Shown here: piece by piece, positions 44,090 through 55,901 of the stretch
Numbering within the stretch: position 1 is the stretch's first letter
Layout: each line of letters opens with the position of its first letter
Origin: Quillaja saponaria
Lineage: Eukaryota > Streptophyta > Magnoliopsida > Fabales > Quillajaceae
Length of the DNA: 64,000 nucleotides
Direction of reading: 5' to 3'
Assembly: GCA_029379385.1 (NCBI GenBank)
Contig: CM055607.1
Location: forward strand, 17,050,001 to 17,114,000
Made by a program: the position numbers and the translations under genes
Notes under the pieces: model-generated
The model's database searches: none
Told to the model about the DNA's origin: nothing
What the model saw: the letters and a program-made list of their open reading frames with translations, nothing else

Positions 44090-44473
44090 AAGCCTCACAT
44101 GTGAAGGAAAAATAGTTGACGACCTAGGGACACCTTGTTGCTACCAATCAACTTCACACCAGCTATGATGTTGTAAATTGTTCTGGTGGCTGAAATTACA
44201 AGACACGTATAGATGGAAGGAAAAGCAAGCAATAGCTAGGCTATTTGTAGCAGAAAATAGAGCAGCAACATATTAGCTGCCCCTGACACCTTCACACCAA
44301 GCACACTTGAACCAAATCAAGGAGATGAAGGAGTTCCACTTGGCTGAAACAAGGAACAAAGGCGAAACTTTCTTGATAGCCCAAAAGGACTTCACAGCCA
44401 GAAATAGGGGAGGCCTAACAACTGAACATAAAGGCTATCCAACCAGCCCTTATACTAAGCTTCTTGGCTGAGG
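44090..44473 (-). mobile_element. Left part of an LTR U3 interrupted by a solo LTR
   Basis: Mixed-composition sequence like the U3 of the other LTRs. It continues after the inserted solo LTR at 47589-47971, judged from the shared target duplication TTAAC. Its left boundary is uncertain. Confidence 0.4.
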
Positions 44474-44478
44474 TTAAC

Positions 44479-47400
44479 TATCACACCCCTCATGGAGGCA
44501 TGACTGGCCGGAGGAATGTTAACCAAACTTCCGTAACCCTGACTCAAATAAAGGGACGACCATGACTCTTGACCAACCAATGAATAAAACAAGAATTTAT
44601 AAACACTAAAGTTAACATTAAAAGTTTGTTGATTGAAACAAATCACAACTTATTGAAAATTTTGGCAGAAGTTCCTTGCAATATGAAACACTCCTTAAAA
44701 TATAATCCTATAAAACTCTTTTTCTTACACAACGACAATAAGCAGCTCTGCTCCGTTCACAACAAGACAAATACTAAAATATTACATCTTACCAAATTTG
44801 ACACCCACAGTTTTAATGTGACTACGAACTTTTATCTTTGACTCCAAGTATGGGATTTCGAGGAATACCTTGTCATCAAATTCTCAGCAACAACCTCGTA
44901 TTAGTGGTTAATTTCCTTTGAGATCTTGTTACTAAAAAATATAACCATAAAAGAGGGGTGAGTTCTACGGCCTCCGTGAATGAAAAAACATACCTAAAGG
45001 GTACTAACATCACACAACACAAGTGTATAACATATGTAATAATATCATGTAACATTATTTATATTTTAATTCACATTACATGCATATGTTGTAATCGTTA
45101 TAAATTCATAACTTACATGATACACAGAATCACAAATTTATTAGAGCAATGATATCAAACAAAGCAATCAAAGGGCCAACGTGTAATCCAGCCCCGCACA
45201 ATAATATCACTCCCTACCGGGTATTTACACGCCCACACAGCAAATTAATCTTCGTACATAATCCATCCTATCGAGGCTGGGCACTCAATTTAAAAAACTA
45301 TTTATCAGATTTAAAATTTCTAGTGATTTTAAGTTAGAATATCCTAGGTGCACCTGGATCTCATTTTTTTGAGGTAAAATCATTTCTCAGAAAAATTTTC
45401 CATATGTTGGCCCTTATCAACCAAAGACAATTTCAAACAAACATGTCTCAATTAACATACTAAAATATTGTACTAGCATATTTATTTAAATACACATACA
45501 ATTGAACACAATAATCTAGCCCCTAGAGGCAACAATTAATCTCACCTGTAACCTATTTCATTTGCCACTTACACTCGCGTTCTCGCATCTTATCAAGTCC
45601 ATATTAGAATCCAAAACTGAATTTCATATTTTCAAATAATACTTAGTTCATAAACGTTTTTGTTATAATCTTCTAATTACCAAGCTTATATATATCAACT
45701 TATATAAGTTTCTTTATGAATGTTTTCTATTAAGCTACTATATGTCATGTAGTATAAATTGTACTTTATGTAGTAATATTGATAGTGAAAAGATATTTTA
45801 GATGTCTTGATAATGCATAGGATAGGAAGAAACTATTAGAAAAGTTGGAAAACACAAGTGAGTTAAAGATGTTAAAATTGTCCAAACTCGGGATTTGGAC
45901 CAGTATTTACGTCATATCTTCCTCTAAGAAATTCTGAATCTAGTTTTGTAAAATTTATTAAATACTAGACACATATAGCTTTATAAAGGTATATCATTTG
46001 TAATTTTTAGATTTGTATATCAATACAGTTTATTCTTTGAAGTTGCATCAAATTCTGTAAAACTCAGAATTTTGACAGCTCTGACCTTACCTTGATTAAT
46101 TGAACATAACTTTCTCTAGGAAAAAGGAAATCTAATTCTGTTTGTCAGGTTAATTAATAGACAAGTATATATATCTTTATTATTTAGAAACTTTTCCTAA
46201 AATTAGTCTTGAACCCACTCAATTCCTTACATGAGCCGAAAATAGGGCACTAAAAATCCTACATGACTTACTCGGAGTTTAACAGCTTTAACTAACAATA
46301 TACTTGTAACCAAGCTACGAAATTTTGTAGACAACCTTTCAAGATCCTTATCTACACTTCCTCTTTAGAACTCATAATTTAATTCAGCCCCGAAAGCATC
46401 CGAAACACAAGATTTATTTCACCCACGAAATCTTCCCTGCATCCCTTCAAAAACCATTCAACTCTCATTTTCTAACACTTTACCCACAACTAACACTCTT
46501 TTGTTCATACCCATTAACCCATAATATTAACCAACCATTATTTACTCTTGCTTATGAACTTTTTTTTTTATTCATTAATTTAAATTTTATAACTTAACAC
46601 TAACCTAGTCTAATTTCATGTTTTCTAGTTCATTATTCAACAATGGAATCCTACATAAGTTAATTTCCATGTATATATACTAATATTTAACTTCTACTAG
46701 CTATCGTATTAAATATCTAAAGATAAGTTATTTTAATAAGGATATGTGTATATATGTATTAGTAGTTCAACATGAGCTTATAGTTTCCATTTTACTCATA
46801 CTCAACTCCTAATTCTAAATTATCAAACTATCAACAATCTTAAAGAAATTAAAAGGTTAAGCTAGAAAACTACCACACAACCAAGGGGCTGGTTGCAAAC
46901 TACAAGGAACCTTGCTACCTTCCCACCATCCTCTCACAGCTGGACCAATAAAAGGCAGCATTTGTTTTCAATAATTCAGTCATAAGGGTTGAAGAACAAG
47001 GTACATTCAACAGCCATAAATAATCCTTGCTGCTACTCAAATACAACCTATTCAAAGCTTCCTCATCCACTTGTTCAAAGCTTTTTCATCCTCCATTATT
47101 ACAACAGAAAGCTAAGTTCACAAATGGAATACAAGATGCTAGCTACGGTTGCTGCAAGACTTCAATTAGGTTGTTGCCTTTTAAAAGCAGAGTAAGGTGT
47201 TAGTTGCCTTGAATTATTCTTGGATAATATGAACAACTAGGCAAAGCAAGAAATTGGCAAGTGCAAGATAAGAGGAAATTAAACTCAAGCAAGACGAGGC
47301 TGATATGATGTATATATACATGGTCAAAGTCAACATGATTTAAGTTGTGTTTAAAACTCAATATATATATATATATATATATGTATCTTATACGTTAATT

Positions 47401-47583
47401 ATCCACTCATTTGAATTTATTTGGTCACAATGCTAATTAATTTACGGAAATAATTACATAACATTCTAAAATTGTATACTAAGATATCAAATTATAACAT
47501 GTTATTTAATTAATTCATTTATTTTATAACATAAATTAACACCTTGCATCTAAAACTCAATTTTTCAGTACTGGGTTATAATA
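44479..47583 (-). mobile_element. Solo LTR, minus strand, with target duplication TTAAC and altered ends
   Basis: TTAAC stands at 44474-44478 and again at 47584-47588. Between them is a 3105-bp LTR of the second subfamily. Read on the minus strand it starts TATTATAACCCAGTACTG and ends GGGGTGTGATA, so both canonical ends (TG and CA) have changed to TA. The conserved block is at about 45170-45355, the TCCTCCGGCCAGTCATGCC word at 44489-44507. The body at 45665-46400 matches 38150-38930 reversed. A (TA)n run lies at 47361-47380. No interior is left. The open frames 44626-45337 are inside the LTR. Confidence 0.88.
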
Positions 47584-47588
47584 TTAAC

Positions 47589-47971
47589 AAGACTTGAAGG
47601 CTTCACATTAATGGCAACTCAAGCAATACAAGTGGTTGATAGTTCGGCCAGCAAAGGACCAAGAAGGTTCAAGAAGGAAAAAAAGAAAAGCAAAAAAAAG
47701 AAACAGAGTTGCTATCTAGAGGATAAAGGAAATCGGTCCAACAACATACTACAAGGACGAAAGAAAGAAGAAAATAAAAAAAATAAGTCAAGTCAAAGGT
47801 TCAAGTTTTAAAATGTGTAGTGCACCATTATTCATAAATATATAAATATGTATCTATATATATAAATATATATAAATTCAATTACTCTCTTATTTTAATT
47901 TATTTCATGAAATTGATTACTTACGTAATTACAACATTTTAAAATACCCACTACAATATAGGGTTATATCA
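47589..47971 (-). mobile_element. LTR start, right part of the interrupted LTR
   Basis: Read on the minus strand it starts TGATATAACCCTATATTGTA at 47971 and contains CATTTTAAAATGTTG... ACGTAA-type words of the family. It continues into a lysine-rich U3 frame (47611-47811, an A-rich artefact) and is then interrupted by the solo LTR at 47583. Confidence 0.6.
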
Positions 47972-48097
47972 CTTAATACTAATATATATAGTATATTATT
48001 AATTTTTTTTTTTCAATTACCTATTAAATTACGTACGACACTCCAAAGTGTATGTTAAAGTATCGATAGTAAAATAAGGACATATCGGGTTATCACA
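47972..48097 (-). mobile_element. LTR start fragment, minus strand
   Basis: Minus-strand start TGTGATAACCCGATATGTCC at 48097, followed by AGTGTCGTACGTAATTTAAT, the usual start of the family. Only about 126 bp remain before the next LTR start at 47971, which probably marks an insertion into it. Confidence 0.55.
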
Positions 48098-48274
48098 ATT
48101 TCCTTGTATAATTAGAATTTATTTAAGAATCACTAAAATGTTTCACTACGATAGTAGGTTATGACATGTTTAATTTTATTGTTATTTCTTTAATTCGTTT
48201 ATGTGGTTATTGTTTTATAACTGAAATTTACATATTATATCTAAAACTCAGCTTTACGATATCGGGTTATAACA
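48098..48274 (-). mobile_element. LTR start fragment of the second subfamily, minus strand
   Basis: Minus-strand start TGTTATAACCCGATATCGTA at 48274, then AGCTGAGTTTTAGATATAAT, as in the LTRs starting at 47583 and 42624. About 177 bp remain. A plus-strand LTR starts three bases to the right, so the two starts form a head-to-head palindrome. Confidence 0.6.
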
Positions 48275-48277
48275 TAT

Positions 48278-50976
48278 TGTGATAACCCGAATTCGATAGT
48301 TAAGTTTTGGAAGGTTGTACATAACCTGTATAATCAGATAAATAAAAGTTTTGCAAAGTTAGAGTTTAAGTGAATGAACGTTAGTATATATACATATAAT
48401 TACATGCAATAAGCTAGAAAATGTATTTTTATCATACTATGAGTGGAATTGAATTTATAGTGTACTTTATATAAAGTGTATTAGTAAATAAAATTAAAAT
48501 TAGTTGTGTAATTACAAGGTATAAAATAATTTAGTATATATATATATATATACTTTTAACCATGGATAGATTTTAGCCACAAAACATGGCATGTAAAGTC
48601 TTTGTCTTTACGTCTTTGCCTATTTCATTATTTTATTTGCTTCTTCCTTTTCTCTGTATGGCCGATTTCAAAGCCTTCCAATTCCTTTTCCACCACCATA
48701 GATATATCCAAAAATTTCAGCCTTTCATCCTGGCCTAGCCGAGAGTTACTTTAGCTTAGAGATACCATTTGCCCTTCTTCACCATTTTGTGTTGTTTTTA
48801 AGTTGGAGTACCAATTAGAAGGGCAAGAGATGGACACATTAGCAAGGGTTTTAGCTCTGTTTTCATGCAGCAGCTGGTCCACATCTTGAAACAATCCACG
48901 GGTGAAGGATGCAGTCAAGAGTAGGTGAATGTAAGGTGGGAGTATATGTATTGGGTTTCTTTATTTTGTGAGTAGCAAGAATATCAGTAAGCGTTGGTGG
49001 CAAGAAGTTGCTCTGTTTCAGTTAATTGTATATTACCTTACTGCTAGCTGAGCAAGTAGTTTATTGGTTGTGGGAGAGCTGTGTTAAAAAGTTAGAGTTG
49101 GCAGTCCCAAGTTGTAGTGTAGCCGTGAATGTAAGTGCCAATTTCTGGTTGAGGTTGATGTCCCCTATTTGGGGCAGCAACTCTACTAGGTTTCCTTCCT
49201 CCTACCCATTAGGAAAACAAAAATTGAATTGCGAGGGAGGGTTTTTAGGCTAAGTTAGGCATGGCATGGAAGAGGATTGCATGTGAAGTCCTCCATGGCG
49301 TGAGTCTTGAATGTTTAAGGCAAGTTAAGAATTTCTTGAACCAAGTTTATACTTAAAATGTTAGTAAGAGTTATTAATGTAAACAAAGGTTTAAAACAAG
49401 AAATATATACACAAAGTGTAATTAACTATTGGAAATAGAAGGTTTGAATTAAGTAGGAAAATAGTGAAATTTGAGTAACATACAAATTTTAGTATTTTAC
49501 TGATAGTGCTACGAAATACATATATACATGAATATCGATACATGAGTAAAATAAATTATGTTTATAAAGTATTTTATAATATGTTGAAAAAAGAAAGAAA
49601 GAAAGAATTAGGAATGCATATAAACTTTAATACTTATAGACAAGTAAAGAATTAGTGTTTAAATTGTGTATTAAGAGGATAAATAAAAGTGTATACAAGG
49701 AATCATAAATTCAAATATGAATATTTGGTTTAATTAACATATAGAAACTTATGATTTTTAGCTCTGGAACGTGTTCGAGGATCTATCGACACCATCAAGA
49801 GTTAAAAGGAATGACGAAACCCCGTTCATTGAAATTTGTGAGTGCTTAACTGTTACTCTTTGGTAGGCTAGATTATTATGTGTGTATGTATGTGTATTTG
49901 AATAAATGTATTATAATGAAAAATAAGCATGTGCTTTGTTTTAATGAGTTCTTCAAATTATATGTGATGATTGAAATTGTTTGTGGTTGATAAGGGTCAA
50001 CAACGTAAATTTTTCTCCGAAATGATTTTTTAATTTTGAAATTAAGATCCAGGTGCACCTAGGATATTTTGATTTGATATTCTGATATAAGATGCTATGA
50101 TTCTGACAATTGTTTTAAAGGGAATGAGTACTCAGCCCCGATAGGATAGATTGCGTACTGAAAATTAACATGTTGTGTGGGCGTGCAAATGTCCTGTGAG
50201 GGGAGATACTATTGTGGAAGGACTAAGTTACTCGTTGGCCCTTTGCTTGCTTTGTATGTTGTGATTGCTCTTATTGATTTGTTATCCTATAAATCATGTG
50301 AGTTGTGAATATATGATTATTACAAATGTGTACATGTATTCTGAATTAAGACATGAATATTGTTACAATTATATTAATTGCCTATATATGTTATATACTT
50401 GTGTTGAGTGATGCTGGTATCTCTTAGGTACGTTTTTCACTCACTGAGTTCGTAAGACTCACCCCTCATCTGTTGATTTATTTTATTTTTTTAAGTAACA
50501 GGATCTCAAGGGACGACAACTACCAATATTAGGCTTGCCGAGTATTTAGCGGACAAGGTAACTCTTTTGGAATCTCAATCTTAAAGTTAAAGGGTGAAAG
50601 TATGCAGTCGCATTATAACTATAGGAGTGTCTGGTCTTATATTATGTAGTTGTTCAGTATTAGTTGTTGTGGTATAAAGCAGAGCAAAGCTCCTTTTGTA
50701 TAATATTGTTGTTGGTAACTAGGTTGGATGTAACCAGGTATTCTATGTTTTTACTTTGAGACGTTCCATTTTATAGGAAACTTCTGTCAAAATTTTAGTT
50801 AAATTGTCATATGTTTCCATAAATAAGGATTTTTATTCAAATTGTGTTTTTTAGACTTTACTTTTAATCTTTAGTTTGGTTGAAAGTCATGTGTTTATGT
50901 GATTTGAAGTCAGGGATTACGGAAGGACTAGTTACCCATTTCTCAAGCTAGACATGCCTCCATGAGGGGTGTGACA
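48278..50976 (+). mobile_element. Complete LTR, plus strand, apparently solo
   Basis: This 2699-bp LTR starts TGTGATAACCCGAATTCGAT and ends GAGGGGTGTGACA. It has a (TA)n run at 48536-48551, the conserved block at 50048-50240, and a terminal AAGCTAGACATGCCTCCATG. No PBS follows, so it is called solo. The bases outside the ends (CATAT on the left, AATGA on the right) do not match, so the left flank may have been rearranged or the partner LTR lost. The frame at 49026-49253 is within its U3 and unassigned. Confidence 0.78.
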
Positions 50977-52480
50977 AATGACAGTAATGTTTGATGTTGC
51001 ATTTCCTTTAAGCACTAATAATTTCAGTGAATTTGAAACTATAGGTCAAAATTTTGCTAAATTCTTGAATTCCCTGAATAACGAAAAAGTATTGTTAACT
51101 TTGATTAAAATGAAAATAAATTCAAACTTTAGTAATTTTACTAGACAATAGGTTTTATTTAAACTATGGCAAGCTTGAAAAAAGACTTGTCATTTAAAAA
51201 CATATTTGTCAATGATGAGATGTTAGAAGATTATAATTTTAATGACTTTCCATTGTTTTGCGTATGATGTTAAAAAATACATGATTCAACTATTGTCATG
51301 AGACCGACCCTAAAAAGATCAAGATCATTGATTCTAAAAATGATAAATAATGGATTTTATTAAACATAGCATTGTTTTTACATTCATGTACTTTGGGTAG
51401 GGCCAGGAAGATGTAACTTATAAATGATTTTCTTAGTAATGATAATATTTTGTATGTTGGTTTAGTATCTATCCATTAAAATCAAGAATCTTGTTAATGA
51501 TGATTGTTAAACATATGTTGCAAAAAATACAGCTATCATAAATTTGAAATTTTATATGAAAAAGATCAATTATTAAAGCAGGCATAGAAAACATCAAATG
51601 CAAGTTTCTTATCAATTGTCAATGCTTAAAACCATCAAAGCCAAAATTGCCTGAATTTGTTTTCACACTATGTATAGTTCTTAATGCTATTTTTACCCAT
51701 TTTGATCTGATGCAACAAACTCAAATACAAAACTTAGTGTAGTTAACTGCACTTAACTTTTAAAAATTAATTTTTAGATTTAAAATTATTATACATTTAC
51801 GAAGATTAGAAGAAAAAAAATATATTAAAATGACCCCTACAAAATTTAAGAGAAATGTAAATTAACCATAATGACTTTGATCAAATATAAATAAGAACAA
51901 CTAATTAAATTATTATAATTTTTACTATATTAGAAAATAATAAGTCAATAACATTATTTGAAAATGTGTAAGATAAATATGCTTAAAGATGTAGTACTTA
52001 CCTAGAATTTTAAGAAATAAGAATTTTCTATTTTATTTAAGTGTAAAATATATATTTTGTTTTTAACATTTATTCTATGTACAGTTGTTAGAATTTTTTA
52101 TTTTTTTTATTACATGTTGTTTAGATCTTTTCCATTTGTTTCTAACTAAAGAAAAAAAAGTAAGTATTTAATTATTAAACTTCAATTTTATTTACCTTTT
52201 AAAATAACATAACAATAAAATACTAAGTGATATCGAATGTAATAAAATAAATTCATCTATATAGTTTTTATGACTTTTGAAAACAATAAAATTGATTTTA
52301 AAACTTTACTTTGTAGGTGCTCAAAATGAGAACAACGCAATTGAGTTTGGAGGTATTTTCAAAGGTCGATGATATTAATATTTAATAACAAATTTATCAT
52401 CATATAAGTACAAGAGTTGTAATTTATATCAAAAACTACAATAATAGTCACATGCATAAGACATGTATTAATTAACAAGA
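50977..52480 (+). repeat. 1.5-kb repeat unit, copy 1
   Basis: First of about four diverged units lying in tandem between 50977 and 59050. It runs from a GTTTGATGTTGCATTT word to the CAAGACACTAAGAT word before the next unit. It holds the segments TAGACAATAGGTTTTATTTA, AAAAACATATTTGTCAATGA, GAGACCGACCCTAAAAAGAT and, near 52317, TTTGTAGGTGCTCAAAATGAG, which all recur in the other copies. The peptide-like block (about 51485-51590) is interrupted by stops here. It keeps an empty hAT target site, GCCAAAATTGCC, at 51640-51651. Confidence 0.7.
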
Positions 52481-53131
52481 CACTAAGATATTATAATGTT
52501 GATGTTGCATTTTCTACAAGCGATTAAACTTTAGTGATTTTTAATTTATAGGACAAAATCTTGTTACATTTTTTAATTCTCAGAATAATAAAAAATTATA
52601 TTTAACTTTGATCAAAATAGAGATATATTCAAAATTTGACAATTTTATCAGACGAGAGATTTCATTTAAATTGTAGTAAGCTTGAAAAAGACTTATCAAT
52701 CAAAAACATATTTGTCAATGATGAGATGTTAGGAGATATAATTTTAGCAACTTGAAAACTACTTTACAGTAGTATGTTAAAAAATCTATGATTCAGCTAT
52801 TGTGATGAGACCAACCATGAAAAGATCTAGATCTTGGATTCTAAAAATATATGATAATATATATTATTGAAGATAGCTGTTATTTTTATATAAGTGTCTT
52901 TTGGGACAGGGCGAGAAAGGCATAACTTATAAATGATTTTCTTAGTAAAGATAAAAGGTTTTATGCTAGTTTAGTATCTATCCATTAAAATTAATAATTT
53001 TTTTTGGTGATGATGGGGAAACATATGTTGCAAAAGATGTAGCTCTCACAAATCTAAAATTTTTATATGAAAAAATCGAGCATTAAAGCGGGCACAAAAT
53101 ACAATTTATTATCGATTGCCAATGCCAAAAC
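52481..53131 (+). repeat. 1.5-kb repeat unit, copy 2, left part
   Basis: Starts ATTATAATGTTGATGTTGCA and parallels copy 1 up to the hAT insertion point. The unit resumes at 56316 after the hAT element. The peptide-like block lies at about 52990-53080 and reads G-D-D-x-E-T-Y-V-A-K-D-V-A-L-T-N-L-K-F-L-Y-E-K here. Confidence 0.7.
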
Positions 53132-53164
53132 TAATGTTGTCAAGCTCGTGTGCCAACATGCAAA

Positions 53165-53575
53165 TTAGGGGTGTCAACGATCCGAGCTCGAGCCGAGCTT
53201 TGCTAAAGCTCGGCTCGAGCTAGTCTCAGGCTCGCGAGGCTAAGCTCGTTAAGGGCTCGTGAAGATATTTTTTTAATTCTAAATAGTTTTGTAGGCAAGG
53301 AGATTTGAACTCAAGACCACTTAGTGAGTATTTGTGCAAATTACCACTAAACCAAGTAACAATTTATGTTAATTTTTTTTGTATATAAATAAATTTATTA
53401 TAAATAATAAAAAATTTATTAAATAATATTAAACGAGCTAGCTCACGAGCTCACAAGCCGAGCTTTGGAAATATTGAGCTCGACTTGTTTTACTAAACAA
53501 GCTTAAAATAAAGCTCAAGATCGGCTCGTTTAGAAAACGAGCCGAGCTTGAACCGAGCTCTTAAAGATTATTCTT
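53165..53575. mobile_element. MITE-like insertion rich in GAGCTCGAGCCGAGC palindromes
   Basis: Begins TAGGGGTGTCAACGATCCGA. Inverted copies of CGAGCTCGAGCCGAGC-type words lie at both ends (53187-53262 and 53434-53570), so the segment could fold into a long imperfect hairpin. GC content is far above its surroundings in these arms. The start resembles ends of plant hAT-derived MITEs. The right terminus is not clear. Confidence 0.45.
53284..53370 (-). mobile_element. SINE-like segment with tRNA promoter boxes
   Basis: On the minus strand an A box TGGTTTAGTGGTAA (about 53345-53358) is followed about 35 bp later by a B box GAGTTCAAATCTCC (53299-53312). These are the two internal RNA polymerase III boxes of tRNA-derived SINEs. 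It sits in the middle of the MITE-like palindrome. Not a tRNA gene: there is no cloverleaf and it is embedded in a transposon. Confidence 0.5.
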
Positions 53576-54639
53576 TGTAGAACTCGAAAGCAAGTTTGTG
53601 GAAGCGTTGGTTGACTTATGAAATTGTGAGTTTGTGGCTGAGCCCGATTTTGTATAAAATTCATCACGGGTCGAAATATTTAGTAGGCTTCAAGAGACTG
53701 GAAATTTTAGAAGATAATATGGTTTTTTGGAACCCTTGAGAACTACGACTGCCTTCCTTTGCTCGTCAGACCTCTTCGTTTCTGCCATCACTCATTTTCT
53801 CATTCTTCCATCTTTCATTCTGGCCTTTGGGCATCTGTCGAAATGAAACAAAATCCATCTGCGAATCCTTGATCTACAGCATAACAAGATTTCAATTGAA
53901 GTAACCAATTACATAAGGTTTCGGCTTACTGTTGCAAAGCAATTGAACTAATAAAGGTTGGAGGTGGAGGAAGACGAATTGCAAAGCAGAGTCTTCCCAT
54001 GGCTATTTGACATATAATTATAGGTATTTTTTTATGTTGTGTGCTAATTGGAAATGTAAGTATTTATGTAAAGAAATTAAATTTTCAAATAATATTTCAT
54101 GATTATGTATGTTTAGTTTGGTATTTTAATTTGAGCTTTTTTTAAGTATGTCAATTTGTGTAAAATTTCAAGTAATATTTCATGATTAATGTGGGCATTG
54201 GGCTAATTGTTTTTTTTTTTTTTTAATTATTGTGATTTGTTAATGATTACCATTTACCAATTTGTAATGTATACACTTAATGAAAACAAAAAATATTCTT
54301 ACAAAATGTTGTAGTCTTGTAGGGTTTAATCAATATATATATATATATTTTTCTTGTTAAAATTGAGTTTTAGAAATGTTAATAGAATCAACATGAAATA
54401 TCATTTATATTGTTCTCAATGATCACTTATAACTAATATTGAATTATGTATCAATCTTTAATTACCCATTAAATTGTGAATTATGTTTCAATATTCAATT
54501 ATCCATAAATTGGAATTAGTTATTACTTGATTGCTAATTTGATGCTAATGTATTTTATTTGTTCATGACTCTTTAGTTTTAGAGGAAAAGGTCTCCATTT
54601 AGTTCATCTAAAGGTAGAAAAATGCTTCAGAAAGTACAA

Positions 54640-55901
54640 CTGATGTGGGTTGGGAATATGGTATCCCAGTTGAAGGAAACAAGATAAAAGTAAAATGTAA
54701 ATATTACTCAAAGATTATAATGAGCTAGAATTTTTCAGTTCAAGCACCATCCTACAGGCACTAGAAAAGATACAATGGCATGTGTGAGTGATCCGGATGA
54801 TTTGAAAAATAAATCAAAAGGGAAAAAAGTGAGGAAAAAGAGAATTTTAGAAGATAGTGAAGGTGATAAAAAGATATATAAATTATGCGAACAAGTATAA
54901 GGATAGAGAAAGAAATTAAGGGATATTTTGTGCAAATTCTAGTAGAGTTGAAAGTAACAAAACACAAACAACAATGAATCAAAAAGGATTTGCAAGAAGA
55001 AGCATGTTCGAATATAGCTCAATTTTTCTACAAAGTGTTATCATTTTTAAATGTAGTGAAAAATCCTAAATTTGCTGAAATGTTGAAAGTAATTGGGAGA
55101 TATGGTTGTGGGCTTAAAGATTCCTCTTATTATGAATTAAGGAAAAAAAATTTGAATTTAGATGTAAGTAAAATCATGTGTCTTCTTGAAGACTACAAAC
55201 TAGAATGGAAAAAAATAATAATAATGTTCTCTAATGTCTGATAGTATGCAATTTCTTGGTCAATAGATTGAAAGGGATAATGTTTTTTACCATAAGTAGA
55301 CACATTATACTATTATAAAACTTTCGTCAAAATTTTTGAGATGTTAGATAATGTTGTGGAGAAGATTGGGGAGTAGAATGTGGTACAGATGATTATTATT
55401 AATGTAGCAAACTACAAAGCAGCATGTGAAATATTGGTCGGTATTACCTACCTCAAATTTAGCTACTGCCCTTTAACGACTAATTTGGTCGGTAAGTATT
55501 TAGCAACCAACTTTTTCTTCCTTACCGACCAACTTGGTTAGTCGGTAAGGAGCAGATTTCTTGTAGTGTGCTAATATGGTATGATTGATGTAGATGCTCA
55601 ATTAGATGAAGATGAAGTGCAAGTGGTAGAAAGGACCCATAGATCTATAAAGTATAGCGTAATAGGCAGTGTATTGTAAGTGGTGATAATGAAGTTGATA
55701 AAATCATGAGTGTTGGTAGTGATGATGGTGGAAATTTTATTAACAATGAAGATAGTAATGATGATAATGGCAATGGTGATGATGACATTGGCAATGGATG
55801 ATGATGGGGATAGCAGTGGTAATAATGATTGGAATAATGGTGGTGATGATGAAGATAGTTGTGATGTTTATGAGGAAATGACTACTTTTGGTTTAGACTA
55901 A
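54640..55901 (+). pseudogene. hAT-family transposase, decayed
   Basis: hAT transposases cut and paste their element. Recognisable parts: a BED-type zinc finger with GWEYGIPVEGNKIKVKCKYY (54645-54705; the second cysteine is tyrosine), then after small frame changes FKHHP(T)GTR and TMACVSDPDDLKNKSKGK (54740-54820). A following helical segment (54990-55241) has AQFFYKV, then NPKFAEMLKVIGRYGCGLK and SSYYELRKKNL; the start of the catalytic part is S-D-S in place of M-S-D-G-W (55240); and DNVVEKIGE with NVVQ and NVANYKAACEI appears to 55434. There a CACTA fragment interrupts it. After it a tail rich in D, G and N (55580-55901), made of GAT repeats, closes with EEMTTFGLD. The hATC dimerisation region is missing. 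Confidence 0.75.
55437..55568 (-). mobile_element. CACTA-type fragment with GGTCGGTAA subterminal repeats
   Basis: Read on the minus strand it starts CACTACAAGAAATCTGCTCC at 55568, a canonical CACTA end. The word TTGGTCGGTAA and its complement TTACCGACCAA recur at 55435-55445, 55487-55496, 55531-55541 and 55545-55558, giving a small hairpin. The other terminus is missing at 55437, where hAT coding sequence takes over. The fragment was inserted into the transposase gene. Confidence 0.6.

Noticed and set aside
47611..47811. Lysine-rich 66-residue frame resembling a basic nuclear protein
   Set aside because: Produced by A-rich low-complexity sequence in an LTR U3.
48273..50981. Target-site duplication for the LTR at 48278
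   Set aside because: Flanking pentamers CATAT and AATGA do not match, so no duplication is claimed.
53290..53365. tRNA gene on the minus strand
   Set aside because: A and B boxes are present but no acceptor stem or anticodon arm pairs; it fits a SINE inside a MITE.
55710..55901. A separate small Met/Asp-rich protein
   Set aside because: It is a mix of frames of the GAT-repeat tail of the hAT transposase remnant, not an independent gene.
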